This document shows, in pieces, positions 1 to 8,357 of a DNA stretch of 25,655 nucleotides. Origin of the DNA: CAYVKM01 sp964452045 (lineage in GTDB: Bacteria; Calditrichota; Calditrichia; RBG-13-44-9); contig CAYVKM010000053.1 in NCBI GenBank assembly GCA_964452045.1, forward strand, positions 1-25,655. The letters are read 5' to 3'. Position 1 is the first letter of the stretch; each line of letters opens with the position of its first letter. Below the pieces are notes generated by a model that was not told the DNA's origin, searched no databases, and saw only the letters and a list, made by a program, of their open reading frames with translations. The position numbers and the translations under genes were made by a program.

Positions 1-327
1 CGGGGTGAACTGCTGGAAGCTTATGACAATCTCGCTTTTTTACGGATGAACGTGCTGGGTCCGATGGTTTCGATGGCTGTTGGCGCGCGCCCTTCCGGTG
101 TTCGCAAAATAGAAACCCATGCCAGGGATTATCTGCCGGATTTACTTAACACACTGGCGGATTATCAACCGCTCTCCTGTGTCCGGGCACTCAGAGAAGC
201 GGCAAAGCTGTACCGAATACTGCGAAACAAGTTGGAGGATAAAACGCTGGTGAAGCATAGCAAAGTGGAGAATGCAGTTATGCTTTATCTAAATGAGATC
301 GAAAAGAAAGTCTCGGTAAATAGCTAA
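1..327 (+). CDS. C-terminal part of an unrecognised protein (5' end outside window)
   Basis: The frame is open from the first base, so the Met at base 46 is internal and only about the last 108 residues of a longer protein are visible. The visible part is mostly alpha-helical, basic and amphipathic, with no transmembrane segment. It has a turn-rich stretch (GARPSGVRK) followed by helices rich in Leu, Arg and Lys, ending in VSVNS. The pattern loosely recalls the C-terminal helical domain of some stand-alone nucleotidyltransferases (aminoglycoside-adenylyltransferase-like), but no catalytic residues lie in the window, so this is a guess and not an assignment. The stop is followed by a palindromic element and a gap of about 250 bases, so the gene probably ends its transcription unit here. 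Confidence 0.7.
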   Translation, partial: RGELLEAYDNLAFLRMNVLGPMVSMAVGARPSGVRKIETHARDYLPDLLNTLADYQPLSCVRALREAAKLYRILRNKLEDKTLVKHSKVENAVMLYLNEIEKKVSVNS

Positions 328-335
328 GAACATTA

Positions 336-402
336 GACGGTCTTTGCGATCCCGCAGCTGCGGGAGAAGCCTGCCTGCTGCAGGCAGGCAATCTCCACGT
401 GC
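336..402. repeat. REP-like palindromic intergenic element (two adjacent hairpins)
   Basis: Two inverted repeats lie side by side. CCCGCAGCTGCGGG at 351-364 is a perfect 14-base palindrome. GCCTGCCTG (369-377) pairs with CAGGCAGGC (381-389) around a CTG loop, and the stem extends outward through GGAGA (363-367) with TCTCC (392-396). The flanks TTGCGA (344-349) and GGCAATCTCC (387-396) resemble, from memory, the ends of a dispersed intergenic repeat seen in many bacterial genomes. There is no T-run after the stem, so this is not a standard terminator. It could act as a 3'-end stabiliser or be a REP/MITE-type mobile remnant. Only one copy lies in the window, so its repeat status is inferred. Confidence 0.5.
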
Positions 403-581
403 ATAGAATTACCCAGGGACGGATCAAGCCGCAAATATAGAAGGGGATATCGCCACATTCCCGGCAAATACCAGAAGTCCGCGATGACATTTTATCTAAG
501 AGTATATTGCAGGGAAAGGATTTTTCAGAAGTTTCTAAAATATAATTGCCACTATTTGCATTCCCGTTATTAATTTAACCC

Positions 582-2123
582 ATGGCCAAATCAGCAGATG
601 ACAATCGCCTCAGGCACAAAAAATCAGAAGATGAGATCCGGATCCAGAAAACCTATTTCCAGAGACTGTTTAACAGCGCTCCGGAAGCGATTGTCCTGCA
701 TGACAATAATGATCTTATCGTAGATGTGAATGAAGAATTCACCCGGCTATTTGGTTATAGCCGGGAAGAAGCTATCGGAAAACCCATTAACGAGCTGGTG
801 GCCTCCGAAGACTACCTGGATGAGGCAACAGAAGTATCCGAAAGGGTTATCAGTGGGGAACGTATTGAACTTGAAACCAAGCGCAAACGCAAGGACGGAT
901 CCCTGATCGATGTGTCCATCCTGGGTGCTCCTATCATTCATGGGAGAAAACAGGTGGGAGACTTCGCCATCTACCGCGATATCACTGAACGCAAAAAGTC
1001 AGAAGAAGAGCTCCGCATCCAGAAAACCTATTTTGAGAGACTATTCAACAGTGCTCCGGAAGCGATAGTCCTGCACAATAACAACGATCTGGTGGTGGAT
1101 GTAAACCGGGAATTCACCCGGCTGTTTGGTTACACCCGGGAGGAAGCCATCGGCAAACCCATCAACGAGCTGGTGGCGCCGGAGGAGTTGCAGGATGAAG
1201 CTGCCCGGCTGTCCCGAGAGGTGATCAACGGACAAATTGTGGAAACAGATTCAAAACGAAAGCGCAAGGATGGAACGATTATTGACATATCAATTCTGGG
1301 AGCTCCTATTCTCTATGGCAATAAACAAATGGGGGTATACGCCATTTACCGGGACATTTCCGAACGAAGGCGGGCAGAAGAAGTTCGAATCCGAATGCAG
1401 GAAGAAGCCCGGATGGCCAGAAATATTCAGAAAAACCTGCTTCCCGACGCCAGTCCCCGGGTACCGGGTTATGACATAGCCGGAAAAAATATTCCGGCCC
1501 TGAATGTTGGTGGAGATTATTACGACTTTATACCCCTGGATGAACACCGGCTGATACTGACCCTGGGGGATGTGAGTGGAAAAGGAATTGCCGCTTCCAT
1601 GGTGATGGCCAATCTGCAGGCTACCATTCGGGCACAAACCCTTTATGATGCGGATCCCAAAATCTGCCTGGAAAGAGCCAATAAACTGCTTTATCGAAGT
1701 ACCGATTCGAAAACCTTTGTTTCCCTGTTTTTTGGCGTTCTGGATTCCCGTTCAAACACACTTACCTATGGCAATGCCGGCCAGGATCTGCCCATCCTGT
1801 TTCCGACCGGCGGTAAGCCGTTTCCCCTTAAAACCCGGGGAATTGCCCTGGGTATGAAAGATAATGTAATCTTCCGGAAAAAAGAGTTCGCCCTCAATCC
1901 GGGAGACCGGTTATTAATCTATTCCGATGGGATTCCGGAAGCCATGAATGACCGGATGGAGGAATTTGGTGAAGACCGGCTGGTGCAAATGGTTCAACAA
2001 CATTCCGGGCTTTCTTCTGACAGGTTAATCAAGAAAATTATATCGACAGTGAATATGCACTTCGGAAGTTCACTCCAGAACGATGACATAACCCTAATTG
2101 TCCTGACCCGAAAAATTACTTAA
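582..2123 (+). CDS. PAS-PAS-PP2C (SpoIIE/RsbU-type) serine phosphatase
   Basis: Predicted cytoplasmic sensor phosphatase of 513 residues. RsbU/SpoIIE-type PP2C enzymes dephosphorylate anti-sigma-factor antagonists in partner-switching control. Two PAS domains (about 22-140 and 147-263) each end in a YRDITER/YRDISER motif and a short linker. A helical linker (264-290) leads to the PP2C domain (about 291-511). Metal-binding signatures are visible: GGDYYDF (D312, D315), LGDVSGKG (D330), YSDGIPEA (D449) and DDITL (D501/D502), so the enzyme looks intact. The two PAS units are nearly identical, offset by 375 bases, which indicates a tandem duplication. No membrane segment is seen. The ATG lacks a clear Shine-Dalgarno sequence but no better start exists before the first PAS. 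No anti-sigma or antagonist gene is nearby, so its target is unknown. Confidence 0.93.
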   Translation: MAKSADDNRLRHKKSEDEIRIQKTYFQRLFNSAPEAIVLHDNNDLIVDVNEEFTRLFGYSREEAIGKPINELVASEDYLDEATEVSERVISGERIELETKRKRKDGSLIDVSILGAPIIHGRKQVGDFAIYRDITERKKSEEELRIQKTYFERLFNSAPEAIVLHNNNDLVVDVNREFTRLFGYTREEAIGKPINELVAPEELQDEAARLSREVINGQIVETDSKRKRKDGTIIDISILGAPILYGNKQMGVYAIYRDISERRRAEEVRIRMQEEARMARNIQKNLLPDASPRVPGYDIAGKNIPALNVGGDYYDFIPLDEHRLILTLGDVSGKGIAASMVMANLQATIRAQTLYDADPKICLERANKLLYRSTDSKTFVSLFFGVLDSRSNTLTYGNAGQDLPILFPTGGKPFPLKTRGIALGMKDNVIFRKKEFALNPGDRLLIYSDGIPEAMNDRMEEFGEDRLVQMVQQHSGLSSDRLIKKIISTVNMHFGSSLQNDDITLIVLTRKIT

Positions 2124-2177
2124 ATAGCAAAAGGAATAAATCAAAAGAACTTCTCAGATAAAAACAGGAGGCTTAAA

Positions 2178-2360
2178 ATGTCCGGAAGAAGAGGCGGTAA
2201 ATATGTGGCTAGCTCCTCCATCGGATTCGGAGCAGTTTTGGCAATCGTGATGTCATGGACAGCTAATAAGGCAATATTGTGGGCGATTATCCATGGTATC
2301 TTGGGCTGGATTTATGTGGTTTATTACCTATTGTTCCACGCGGACTGGAGCTGGTTCTAA
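2178..2360 (+). CDS. Small two-helix membrane protein, unknown function
   Basis: A 60-residue protein with a strong ribosome-binding site (AGGAGG about 6 bases before the ATG), so it is likely translated. It starts with a basic segment (SGRRGGK) and then has two hydrophobic stretches (about 13-28 and 32-52) with a short NK-containing turn between them, ending in DWSWF. This predicts an inner-membrane hairpin with the basic N-terminus in the cytoplasm. It lies 54 bases after the PP2C phosphatase on the same strand and may be co-transcribed with it. The next gene converges only 17 bases away. I do not recognise the family. Confidence 0.75.
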   Translation: MSGRRGGKYVASSSIGFGAVLAIVMSWTANKAILWAIIHGILGWIYVVYYLLFHADWSWF

Positions 2361-2377
2361 ACGATTTTATTCTGCAT

Positions 2378-3241
2378 TTAGTCGGAAACGGAGTCCATAA
2401 ATTTCTGCAGCCGTTTAATGGACAGCGGGGCCGAGCCTTCGTAATGGTTGTTCATATTGACGTAAACGTCCATTTTTCTATCCAGCAGCTCGCGGACAAT
2501 CCCGGCAATGTCCTGTAATTCCGCATCCTTTGGCTCCAGAATCTTATTCCAGTTGCCGCCGCTTTTCTTTTCGATATCGCTGCGATCCGGTCCATGCAGA
2601 CGAATAACCACCGTACCATTCAGGAAGGATTTAAATTTCCGGTATATTCCAGGCACCGCAGGCATGTAATACCCCTGTAAAAAAACATGCCCTACCTCAT
2701 TTTCCTGCAGGAACCGGAAATAGGATTCATTCAGATAATTCGGATTGCGGATCTCCACCCCGTACTGATAGTCCCGGTCGATCTCCCCCAGGAAAGCGCC
2801 GAACCTTTCCTGAAATTCTTTTTGGGAGGTCATCTTCTGTTTATTCAAATATTCAAATTGAAACATGAGCGGGCCAAGCTGCGATTTCATCGGTTCAATG
2901 CTTTGTAAAAAATTCCGGAAAATGTCGCGGGAAAGAAAATGTGGGTTTTCGGTCAACGGATCGTCTTTCTCTTTTTTATAAAAGTGAGTCAGGGTAATGC
3001 TGTTGGGAATTTTGATGGTAAACTTAAAGTCCCGGGGGACAGATTCCACATATTCCTGAACCGTGAACGGCGAAGGCAGGGCGACTTTATCTACACCAAA
3101 CAGCGACCAGAACCACTGATCTATTTCCACCGTGTGGTAATGCCGGGCATACTCCTGCAAATAATTCAGCGGTTTTTGCTCCGGGTAAATAATTCCGCGC
3201 CAGGAATCATATTTCCAGCTGCAGGTGCCTATACGTAACAT
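2378..3241 (-). CDS. DUF72 (YecE-like) family protein
   Basis: A 287-residue protein of the DUF72/YecE family, predicted TIM-barrel proteins of unknown biochemical role. Family signatures visible are the N-terminal IGTCSWKYDSWRG, then FWSLFGVDK, the DFKFTIKIP strand, GPLMFQFE, YGVEIRNPNYL and, near the end, DVYVNMNNHYEGSAP, where the Asn-rich segment is the usual family mark. Length is normal for the family and there is no signal peptide, so it should be cytosolic. It is the last gene of a minus-strand run after the M1 peptidase and a membrane protein, 42 bases after the latter. The start codon is ATG, with no strong Shine-Dalgarno sequence. Confidence 0.93.
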   Translation of the reverse strand: MLRIGTCSWKYDSWRGIIYPEQKPLNYLQEYARHYHTVEIDQWFWSLFGVDKVALPSPFTVQEYVESVPRDFKFTIKIPNSITLTHFYKKEKDDPLTENPHFLSRDIFRNFLQSIEPMKSQLGPLMFQFEYLNKQKMTSQKEFQERFGAFLGEIDRDYQYGVEIRNPNYLNESYFRFLQENEVGHVFLQGYYMPAVPGIYRKFKSFLNGTVVIRLHGPDRSDIEKKSGGNWNKILEPKDAELQDIAGIVRELLDRKMDVYVNMNNHYEGSAPLSIKRLQKFMDSVSD

Positions 3242-3283
3242 TGGATTATCTCTGATTTAATTTTCATCAGGTATTTTTTGTTA

Positions 3284-4153
3284 TCAGAGAACTTTAATAT
3301 CCATATTCTCAACGACCTGGTAAAGGGCGCCAAAGCGGGAAAACTTAATCCAGTACTGCAGAAAGACAAAAATCTGAAGAAAGCCAATCCCCCAGAAGAT
3401 ACCCATGGCACTGTTGTTGGAAATAAACTGCTGCATCCACCAGTATAATACGAAGAACAACACACCCACCAGGTATAAGGTCATATAGGTGAACAGAATT
3501 TGCAGGGGATGAAGAACCGCGTAACGGAAAGCCGTGTGAACCGCTTTCAAAACTGAGTTTCGGTCATCCCGGACAATCAGGACCTTTACCAGATCAAGAA
3601 TAGCAAAAACAATTACAAAAAGCAGCCAGATAAAAAGCGCCCATCCGGCATAAAAATAGAAATAGATATTTTCCACAAAGGCATCAGGTAATAAATAGGA
3701 GAACGGCAGTGGAATGAGAATCCCCAGGAGAAGTACCAGAGCGAGGATTACAATGGACAGAATTAGCAACCGGCTCATGCGGCCAAAAAAATGACCGGAC
3801 CGGGACCAGAATTTTCGCAACCGGACCGGTTCAGGAGAAATTAAGCAATCAATAACCCCGCCGCTGAGCAATACGGATATGATTAGAAATAAAAACGCTC
3901 CCAGGGAAATTACAGATCTGGCTGCCTCAACCGCCGGAGCCAGATAATGGGAAAATTCCAGATAATAGGTATAAATGTTCGCTTGAGACAGCACCTCCGC
4001 TGCCAGCCGATGAAAAAAAAATTGCTGAAAGGTATTGATGTATGGATTCAGCACCAGGGACGATACAAGCAGACTCAGCAGGATAAAAAGCAGGATAATT
4101 CTTTTTATTCCCCAGCCACGATATAAACCGGCTATGATTGACGAAAATATCAT
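3284..4153 (-). CDS. Polytopic inner-membrane protein, unknown function
   Basis: A 289-residue protein with about six hydrophobic segments (near residues 17-37, 80-100, 125-150, 165-195, 220-245 and 250-270). The connecting loops are basic, for example PEPVRLRKFWSRSGHFFGRMSR and VRDDRNSVLKAVHTAFRYA, and are probably cytoplasmic. I see no catalytic or transporter signature and do not recognise the family. The start is set by a good ribosome-binding site (AGGAG, 9-10 bases before ATG) that overlaps the stop region of the M1 peptidase gene, leaving 12 bases between the two reading frames. This spacing suggests translational coupling and a shared job with the peptidase, which is an inference from position only. 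Confidence 0.8.
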   Translation of the reverse strand: MIFSSIIAGLYRGWGIKRIILLFILLSLLVSSLVLNPYINTFQQFFFHRLAAEVLSQANIYTYYLEFSHYLAPAVEAARSVISLGAFLFLIISVLLSGGVIDCLISPEPVRLRKFWSRSGHFFGRMSRLLILSIVILALVLLLGILIPLPFSYLLPDAFVENIYFYFYAGWALFIWLLFVIVFAILDLVKVLIVRDDRNSVLKAVHTAFRYAVLHPLQILFTYMTLYLVGVLFFVLYWWMQQFISNNSAMGIFWGIGFLQIFVFLQYWIKFSRFGALYQVVENMDIKVL

Positions 4154-4165
4154 CCGTAAAATCTC

Positions 4166-6082
4166 CTAGAAAGATAAAACCGATATATACATCTGCTGAA
4201 CCAGCCTCAGTGCCTGCAGCCAGTGGCGACGGGAGGCCAGTGGTTCGTCCCGGATCGATTTGGAATTGTTGGTCCAGTTTACATCCAGCCAGATCTTCCG
4301 GTGCGGATCCACTGTAGCTGCCTTTATTTTCGAATCATGGGTCAGGGTAACCACCTTATAGGAAGCTTTCCCGTCCCATGGTACAATCACGGTATCGCCG
4401 TTAGTAAATATGCCGGCAATTTCCACCGGAAAGATAAATGATCCCCTTCGCCGGACATCGATAGTGCAGCGATAGCGGGTGACGTCCGAATCATTTTCTG
4501 CAGATTGAGTTACTTCATTACAGGATACCTTCTCAACTGAATAGTCAAGAACTTCCGTTCCGTAAAGCGCCTGTTCAAAATAGTCATCAGGAAACTCCGG
4601 GGCGACTTCCCGCACAACTTTCAGAAAATCTCCGGTCCGGGGATGTTTAAATTTCCAGCGGTTCAGATACTCCCGCAACACCCGGGTCATGGTTTCCTTT
4701 CCCAGGTAATTTTCCAGCGTTTTCAGCATCAGGGCGGGTTTATCATAGGCGAATATTCCATATCCGCCCAGCTCAAAATCCCAGCTTGGTTTAACCACAA
4801 AATCCAGATTTGGCTTACTAATATAAGCTTTTCGGTAACTGTCAAGCTCGCCCCGGTCGATATTCAAAAAAGTTGACAGCGAAGTGTGAATACCAAATAA
4901 TTCATCCATTACCTTCAGGGTGGCATAGCTGGTAAATCCCTCATCCAGCCAGGGTTCCTCAAATTCATTGGAGGCCAGAATTCCGTAAAAATACTGATGG
5001 GAGAATTCATGAATGGTTACCTCTTCCGGAAAGAGACGAATATCCTTCGGGAATTTCCAAATGCTGCCACAGGTGATAAAACAGGGATACTCCATCCCGG
5101 CCGAAAGGAAAGCAAACAGCGGCATATCCACCATGGTCAGATTGGGATAAGGATAGGGCATCAGCCAGCTACCCAGATAATCCATGGTTCCCGAGATGGT
5201 GGAAAAATAGCGTTCAACATTTCCGGCATGTTCCGGGGCATAGAGCAGAATGACATTTACTCCATTGATCATCCGTTCCTCCCGGCGGAACTTTGGCCAG
5301 GCGGTCATAGCAAAATCATGAACATCCTCTGCCCGGAAGGAAAGTGTTTTCAGTGAATCCGAGAGATTTTCATCCAGCAGGACACCGGTAGCCCCGACCA
5401 CATATTCCTGCGGCAGGGTAAGACTGACCTGATAAACCCCGAAATCGGCAAAAAATTCGCTGTTGATATGAAACTGGTGACAATTCCATTCCCCATCCTG
5501 CCAGACCCCAATTTTGGGAAACCATTGCCCCAGCAGAAAATAATCATGCACGAAACCGGTACGGGCGATGATTTTGGGCAGCCGGGTTTGAAAATCAATA
5601 TCCAGCGTTACACTCTTCCCCGGTTGAACCGGTGCCGGGAGAGGAATCCGGATAACCGTGGAATCGTGTACATTGCCATCATCCGGCCGGATAAATTCAA
5701 TTTGATCAGTCAGGTCGGTTGTTCCGTTTAAAACAATGCTGCTTACATCGATCCCCCCGAAAACCCGATCCCGAATCAGTCCGATGCTGCGATGCCGGGA
5801 TCTTACATCCTTCATAAAAGTTGATTTTCTATTCCGGAAGGCATTCATGTAAAGATGAAACCGCAGTTCGGTTACCGGGACGTCAGAAGCATTTCTCCAG
5901 GTGAGTTGCTCATGGGCATCGATTCGCTTATCCCCGGTATGAAGGGTGGCGTCAATTTTATAATTGGCAATTCGGGGAGAAAGTGGGGTCTGAAAAATGA
6001 CCTGGGCATAGATGATAAAAGGAGACACCCAGAAAAGAAAATAAATAAAAAGCGTTCTGATCATCAGAATCTTCCATTTCAA
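4166..6082 (-). CDS. Secreted M1-family zinc metallopeptidase
   Basis: A 638-residue gluzincin of the M1 aminopeptidase family. The zinc site is intact: HEFSH at 358-362 and the third ligand E381 in WLDEGF, with exactly the 18-residue spacing of HEXXH-x18-E. A GAMEN-like substrate motif (SAGMEYP, 328-334) precedes it. The N-terminal part (about 35-250) is the beta-rich domain of M1 enzymes. A hydrophobic signal peptide (about residues 8-26, ending IIYAQ) predicts export. An alternative start at Met7 (base 6064) has a weak GGAAG site about 7 bases upstream and gives a more typical signal peptide, so either start is possible. There is no type IX sorting domain. The last 20 residues form a hydrophobic, basic helix just before the coupled membrane-protein gene. 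It probably trims peptides outside the cytoplasm. Confidence 0.92.
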   Translation of the reverse strand: MKWKILMIRTLFIYFLFWVSPFIIYAQVIFQTPLSPRIANYKIDATLHTGDKRIDAHEQLTWRNASDVPVTELRFHLYMNAFRNRKSTFMKDVRSRHRSIGLIRDRVFGGIDVSSIVLNGTTDLTDQIEFIRPDDGNVHDSTVIRIPLPAPVQPGKSVTLDIDFQTRLPKIIARTGFVHDYFLLGQWFPKIGVWQDGEWNCHQFHINSEFFADFGVYQVSLTLPQEYVVGATGVLLDENLSDSLKTLSFRAEDVHDFAMTAWPKFRREERMINGVNVILLYAPEHAGNVERYFSTISGTMDYLGSWLMPYPYPNLTMVDMPLFAFLSAGMEYPCFITCGSIWKFPKDIRLFPEEVTIHEFSHQYFYGILASNEFEEPWLDEGFTSYATLKVMDELFGIHTSLSTFLNIDRGELDSYRKAYISKPNLDFVVKPSWDFELGGYGIFAYDKPALMLKTLENYLGKETMTRVLREYLNRWKFKHPRTGDFLKVVREVAPEFPDDYFEQALYGTEVLDYSVEKVSCNEVTQSAENDSDVTRYRCTIDVRRRGSFIFPVEIAGIFTNGDTVIVPWDGKASYKVVTLTHDSKIKAATVDPHRKIWLDVNWTNNSKSIRDEPLASRRHWLQALRLVQQMYISVLSF

Positions 6083-6165
6083 TTGGAATAAAATAAAACG
6101 ATACCAATCAAAAGATAAGTGGAATTTTAAAAAAGAATTGAAAAATAAAATTTACCGGTTGGGAA

Positions 6166-7863
6166 TTAATCTTCAGCAAGAACACAGACTCTGTTGCGGC
6201 CGGCATCTTTGGCTTTGTAGAGGGCTTTATCTGCATTCCGGATCAGCCGGAAGGCGGTTTCACCATCATCAGGAAAGCTGGCTACCCCGGAACTGATGGT
6301 GAGTTTTGATTTCTCATGATTTTCAATACTTGGTAACTCTATATTCTCAACGATCTGGCGTAACTTTTCTGCCATCTGCAAGGCAGCCCGCTTTTCCAGT
6401 TCGGGACAAATAATCACAAACTCTTCTCCACCATAGCGACAGACAATATCACTCACCCGGGTATTTTCCATCATTTCTTTGGCGATCCGCTGCAGAATTA
6501 AATCGCCAGCCTGATGCCCGTGAGCATCGTTATAATTTTTGAAAAAATCGATATCGATCATAATCAGGGAGAAAACTGATTTATGCCGCTGGTCACGGCT
6601 AATTTCACGGTTGAGTTGCTGCATGAAATAGCGGTAATTGAATAAATCAGTCAGGGGATCGGTAATAGCTTCCTTCTCGGCCCGGACAAACAGAAACCGT
6701 AACTGCTCCATCAGCAGCACATTCTGATAAACATAGCTGGTGGTCCGAAGCAGGGTTTCCAGAAAGCGAAATTCATTGGGTAAAATACGGCGTTTGGATT
6801 TGTAGTTGTCCATAAAAATAAAACCGGCCCGGTAAAGGGATTCACTGGCCAGATACTCCTCCAGATTTGCCAGAATCACATCGATATCCGAATCCTCCTG
6901 ATCATGCAGACTGGGCATATAGGATTCCAGCAACGGCAAAACCCTTCGGCGGATATCTGCCGGACGCATCTGGCCAACCGGAGTCCCCAGGTAGGCAAAC
7001 ATAAATTGATGACTATCGATGCTTTCCAAAAGTCTGCGCAGCTTGGGATCCTCTACCAGGTTCAAATTAGGCATCAGAAGCACCTGGCGGTCTTTGAAAA
7101 GTTTCTGGAATACCGGACTTTTATAGGGGTATTGAAATTTCTTCCAATCTTCCGGATCGAATCCCCGGGCATAACTGACCCGCATCATCATATTCTGGTC
7201 ATCCACATCAATAAAGGCACAACGATCGTATTTAAAACGGTCACACACTTCATTTACCAGGGCCTTTTTTAAATCATCCGGGGATGCGGTTTGTTGCAGG
7301 GCAGAGAAGATGGAAAGAACATTCTCCAGATATTCATTATAACCCTGCAGCCTCTTGGAGGTTGTTTCCAGTTTCTTGTTGGTAATTTCCAGCTCCTGAA
7401 CTTTCGATGTCAGCCGGTCCACCAGCGAAACTTCATACTGGCTATGGTAAGTCTTCTCAATCTCGGCATCGATCACTTCTTTCTTCCCCTCTAAAAATTG
7501 GAGAATTTGCTTGGGGAAAGTCTGGATATCGATTGGTTTGGTCAGGAATCCGTCGCAGCCGGCCACCAGGGTCATTTCCCGGGCATCCTTATCTTTCATG
7601 GCCGTCAAGGCAACAATAATTACTTCTTTCAAATCCGGGGTATTTTTAATTTTGGTGGTCAACTCGTTACCGCGGATATCGGGTAAATCGATGTCCATCA
7701 GGATTAAGTCCGGGTGCTCCTTCATGGCGGCATCCAGACCGGCCAGACCGGTGGCAGCTTCCAACACCTCAAAAGGCGGTTTTCCCAGAACCTTCCGGAT
7801 TAAAAGGCGGGAACCGATATCATCTTCAATATAGAGAATTTTGATGAAATCTTGTTTTGCCAT
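6166..7863 (-). CDS. Response regulator diguanylate cyclase (REC - GAF-like region - GGDEF)
   Basis: A 565-residue cytoplasmic enzyme predicted to make cyclic di-GMP under phosphorylation control. The REC domain (about 6-124) has the acidic pocket E13/D14/D15, phospho-acceptor D57, T87 and K109. A coiled-coil-like helix (about 140-182) leads to a middle region (about 183-385) with GAF-like character that I cannot assign firmly. The GGDEF domain (about 395-562) carries an active-site GGEEF (478-482). An RxxD inhibitory site, RVSD (469-472), sits five residues before it as in PleD, so product inhibition is expected. The entry motif TDPLTDLFNYRYF differs slightly from the usual TDPLTGLxNRR. No cognate histidine kinase is present. 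A perfect TAnnTTTG box lies about 40 bases upstream of the ATG. Confidence 0.95.
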   Translation of the reverse strand: MAKQDFIKILYIEDDIGSRLLIRKVLGKPPFEVLEAATGLAGLDAAMKEHPDLILMDIDLPDIRGNELTTKIKNTPDLKEVIIVALTAMKDKDAREMTLVAGCDGFLTKPIDIQTFPKQILQFLEGKKEVIDAEIEKTYHSQYEVSLVDRLTSKVQELEITNKKLETTSKRLQGYNEYLENVLSIFSALQQTASPDDLKKALVNEVCDRFKYDRCAFIDVDDQNMMMRVSYARGFDPEDWKKFQYPYKSPVFQKLFKDRQVLLMPNLNLVEDPKLRRLLESIDSHQFMFAYLGTPVGQMRPADIRRRVLPLLESYMPSLHDQEDSDIDVILANLEEYLASESLYRAGFIFMDNYKSKRRILPNEFRFLETLLRTTSYVYQNVLLMEQLRFLFVRAEKEAITDPLTDLFNYRYFMQQLNREISRDQRHKSVFSLIMIDIDFFKNYNDAHGHQAGDLILQRIAKEMMENTRVSDIVCRYGGEEFVIICPELEKRAALQMAEKLRQIVENIELPSIENHEKSKLTISSGVASFPDDGETAFRLIRNADKALYKAKDAGRNRVCVLAED

Positions 7864-8357
7864 ATTAATGGTTATATTCGGACTCTTTGGTCATAATATT
7901 ACAAATTTATCTTAATTTACCACCCTTTTAATAAAATCAAAAATTTACCTGATATTGAGCGATAAAATTTCGAACCTGATTCACAAGGTGCGAAAAACTG
8001 TAAAAATCTCAAATTCAATCCTGTTAATCCCGTCAAATAGGGAATCATGAAGTGATTAGAAGATATATTTTCAGACTTAAAATAAACACTCTTTCCTAAA
8101 TTAAATAAAAAATTCTTAAAAGTTGTAAACATTTTAAGGGAAAATGCCGGAAAATTTTGTGCGCTAAAACATAAATAATTTTTTTCCAACTCATCAATTA
8201 TTATTCTTTCATGGTCAGATCCTCAATTTTACAGGGTTTCCCGGCCCAGGAGAGAAGAATATCCAATTTATCGGGATTAACTATTTTTCAGGGGCAACAA
8301 TTTTCCCGGAATGGCACAAATTTGGCTATATTGGCGGGCTTGACTTAAGAGGTCTTT
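7864..8357. other. AT-rich intergenic region between divergent genes, no confident gene
   Basis: This 494-base gap separates the divergent REC-GGDEF and YitT genes and must hold both promoters. The only long frame (7917-8189, minus) has no ribosome-binding site and low-complexity composition, so I do not call it. Near 8015-8035 the text CAATCCTGTTAATCCCGTCA contains a near-perfect 9-base tandem (AATCCTGTT/AATCCCGTC), which may be a decayed piece of a dispersed intergenic repeat. A GAGG about 6 bases before the ATG at 8358 serves yitT. Confidence 0.5.
7902..7909 (-). promoter_or_regulatory. Candidate FCB-type -7 box for the diguanylate cyclase gene
   Basis: On the minus strand the sequence reads TAAATTTG, a perfect match to the Bacteroidota TAnnTTTG box, about 38 bases before the ATG of the REC-GGDEF gene. 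A convincing TTTG box at the expected 18-20 base spacing was not found, so support is partial. Confidence 0.3.

Noticed and set aside
369..389. Rho-independent terminator after the first gene
   Set aside because: The stem is strong but no T-run follows on either strand, so it is listed as a repeat element.
278..490. 70-codon minus-strand frame over the palindromic element
   Set aside because: Frame created by the GC-rich inverted repeats; Cys/Arg/Pro-rich with no motif.
7917..8189. 90-codon frame on the minus strand in the gap before yitT
   Set aside because: No ribosome-binding site, composition dominated by Phe/Leu/Ser/Asn as expected for AT-rich noncoding DNA, no recognisable motif, and it occupies the promoter region of two divergent genes.
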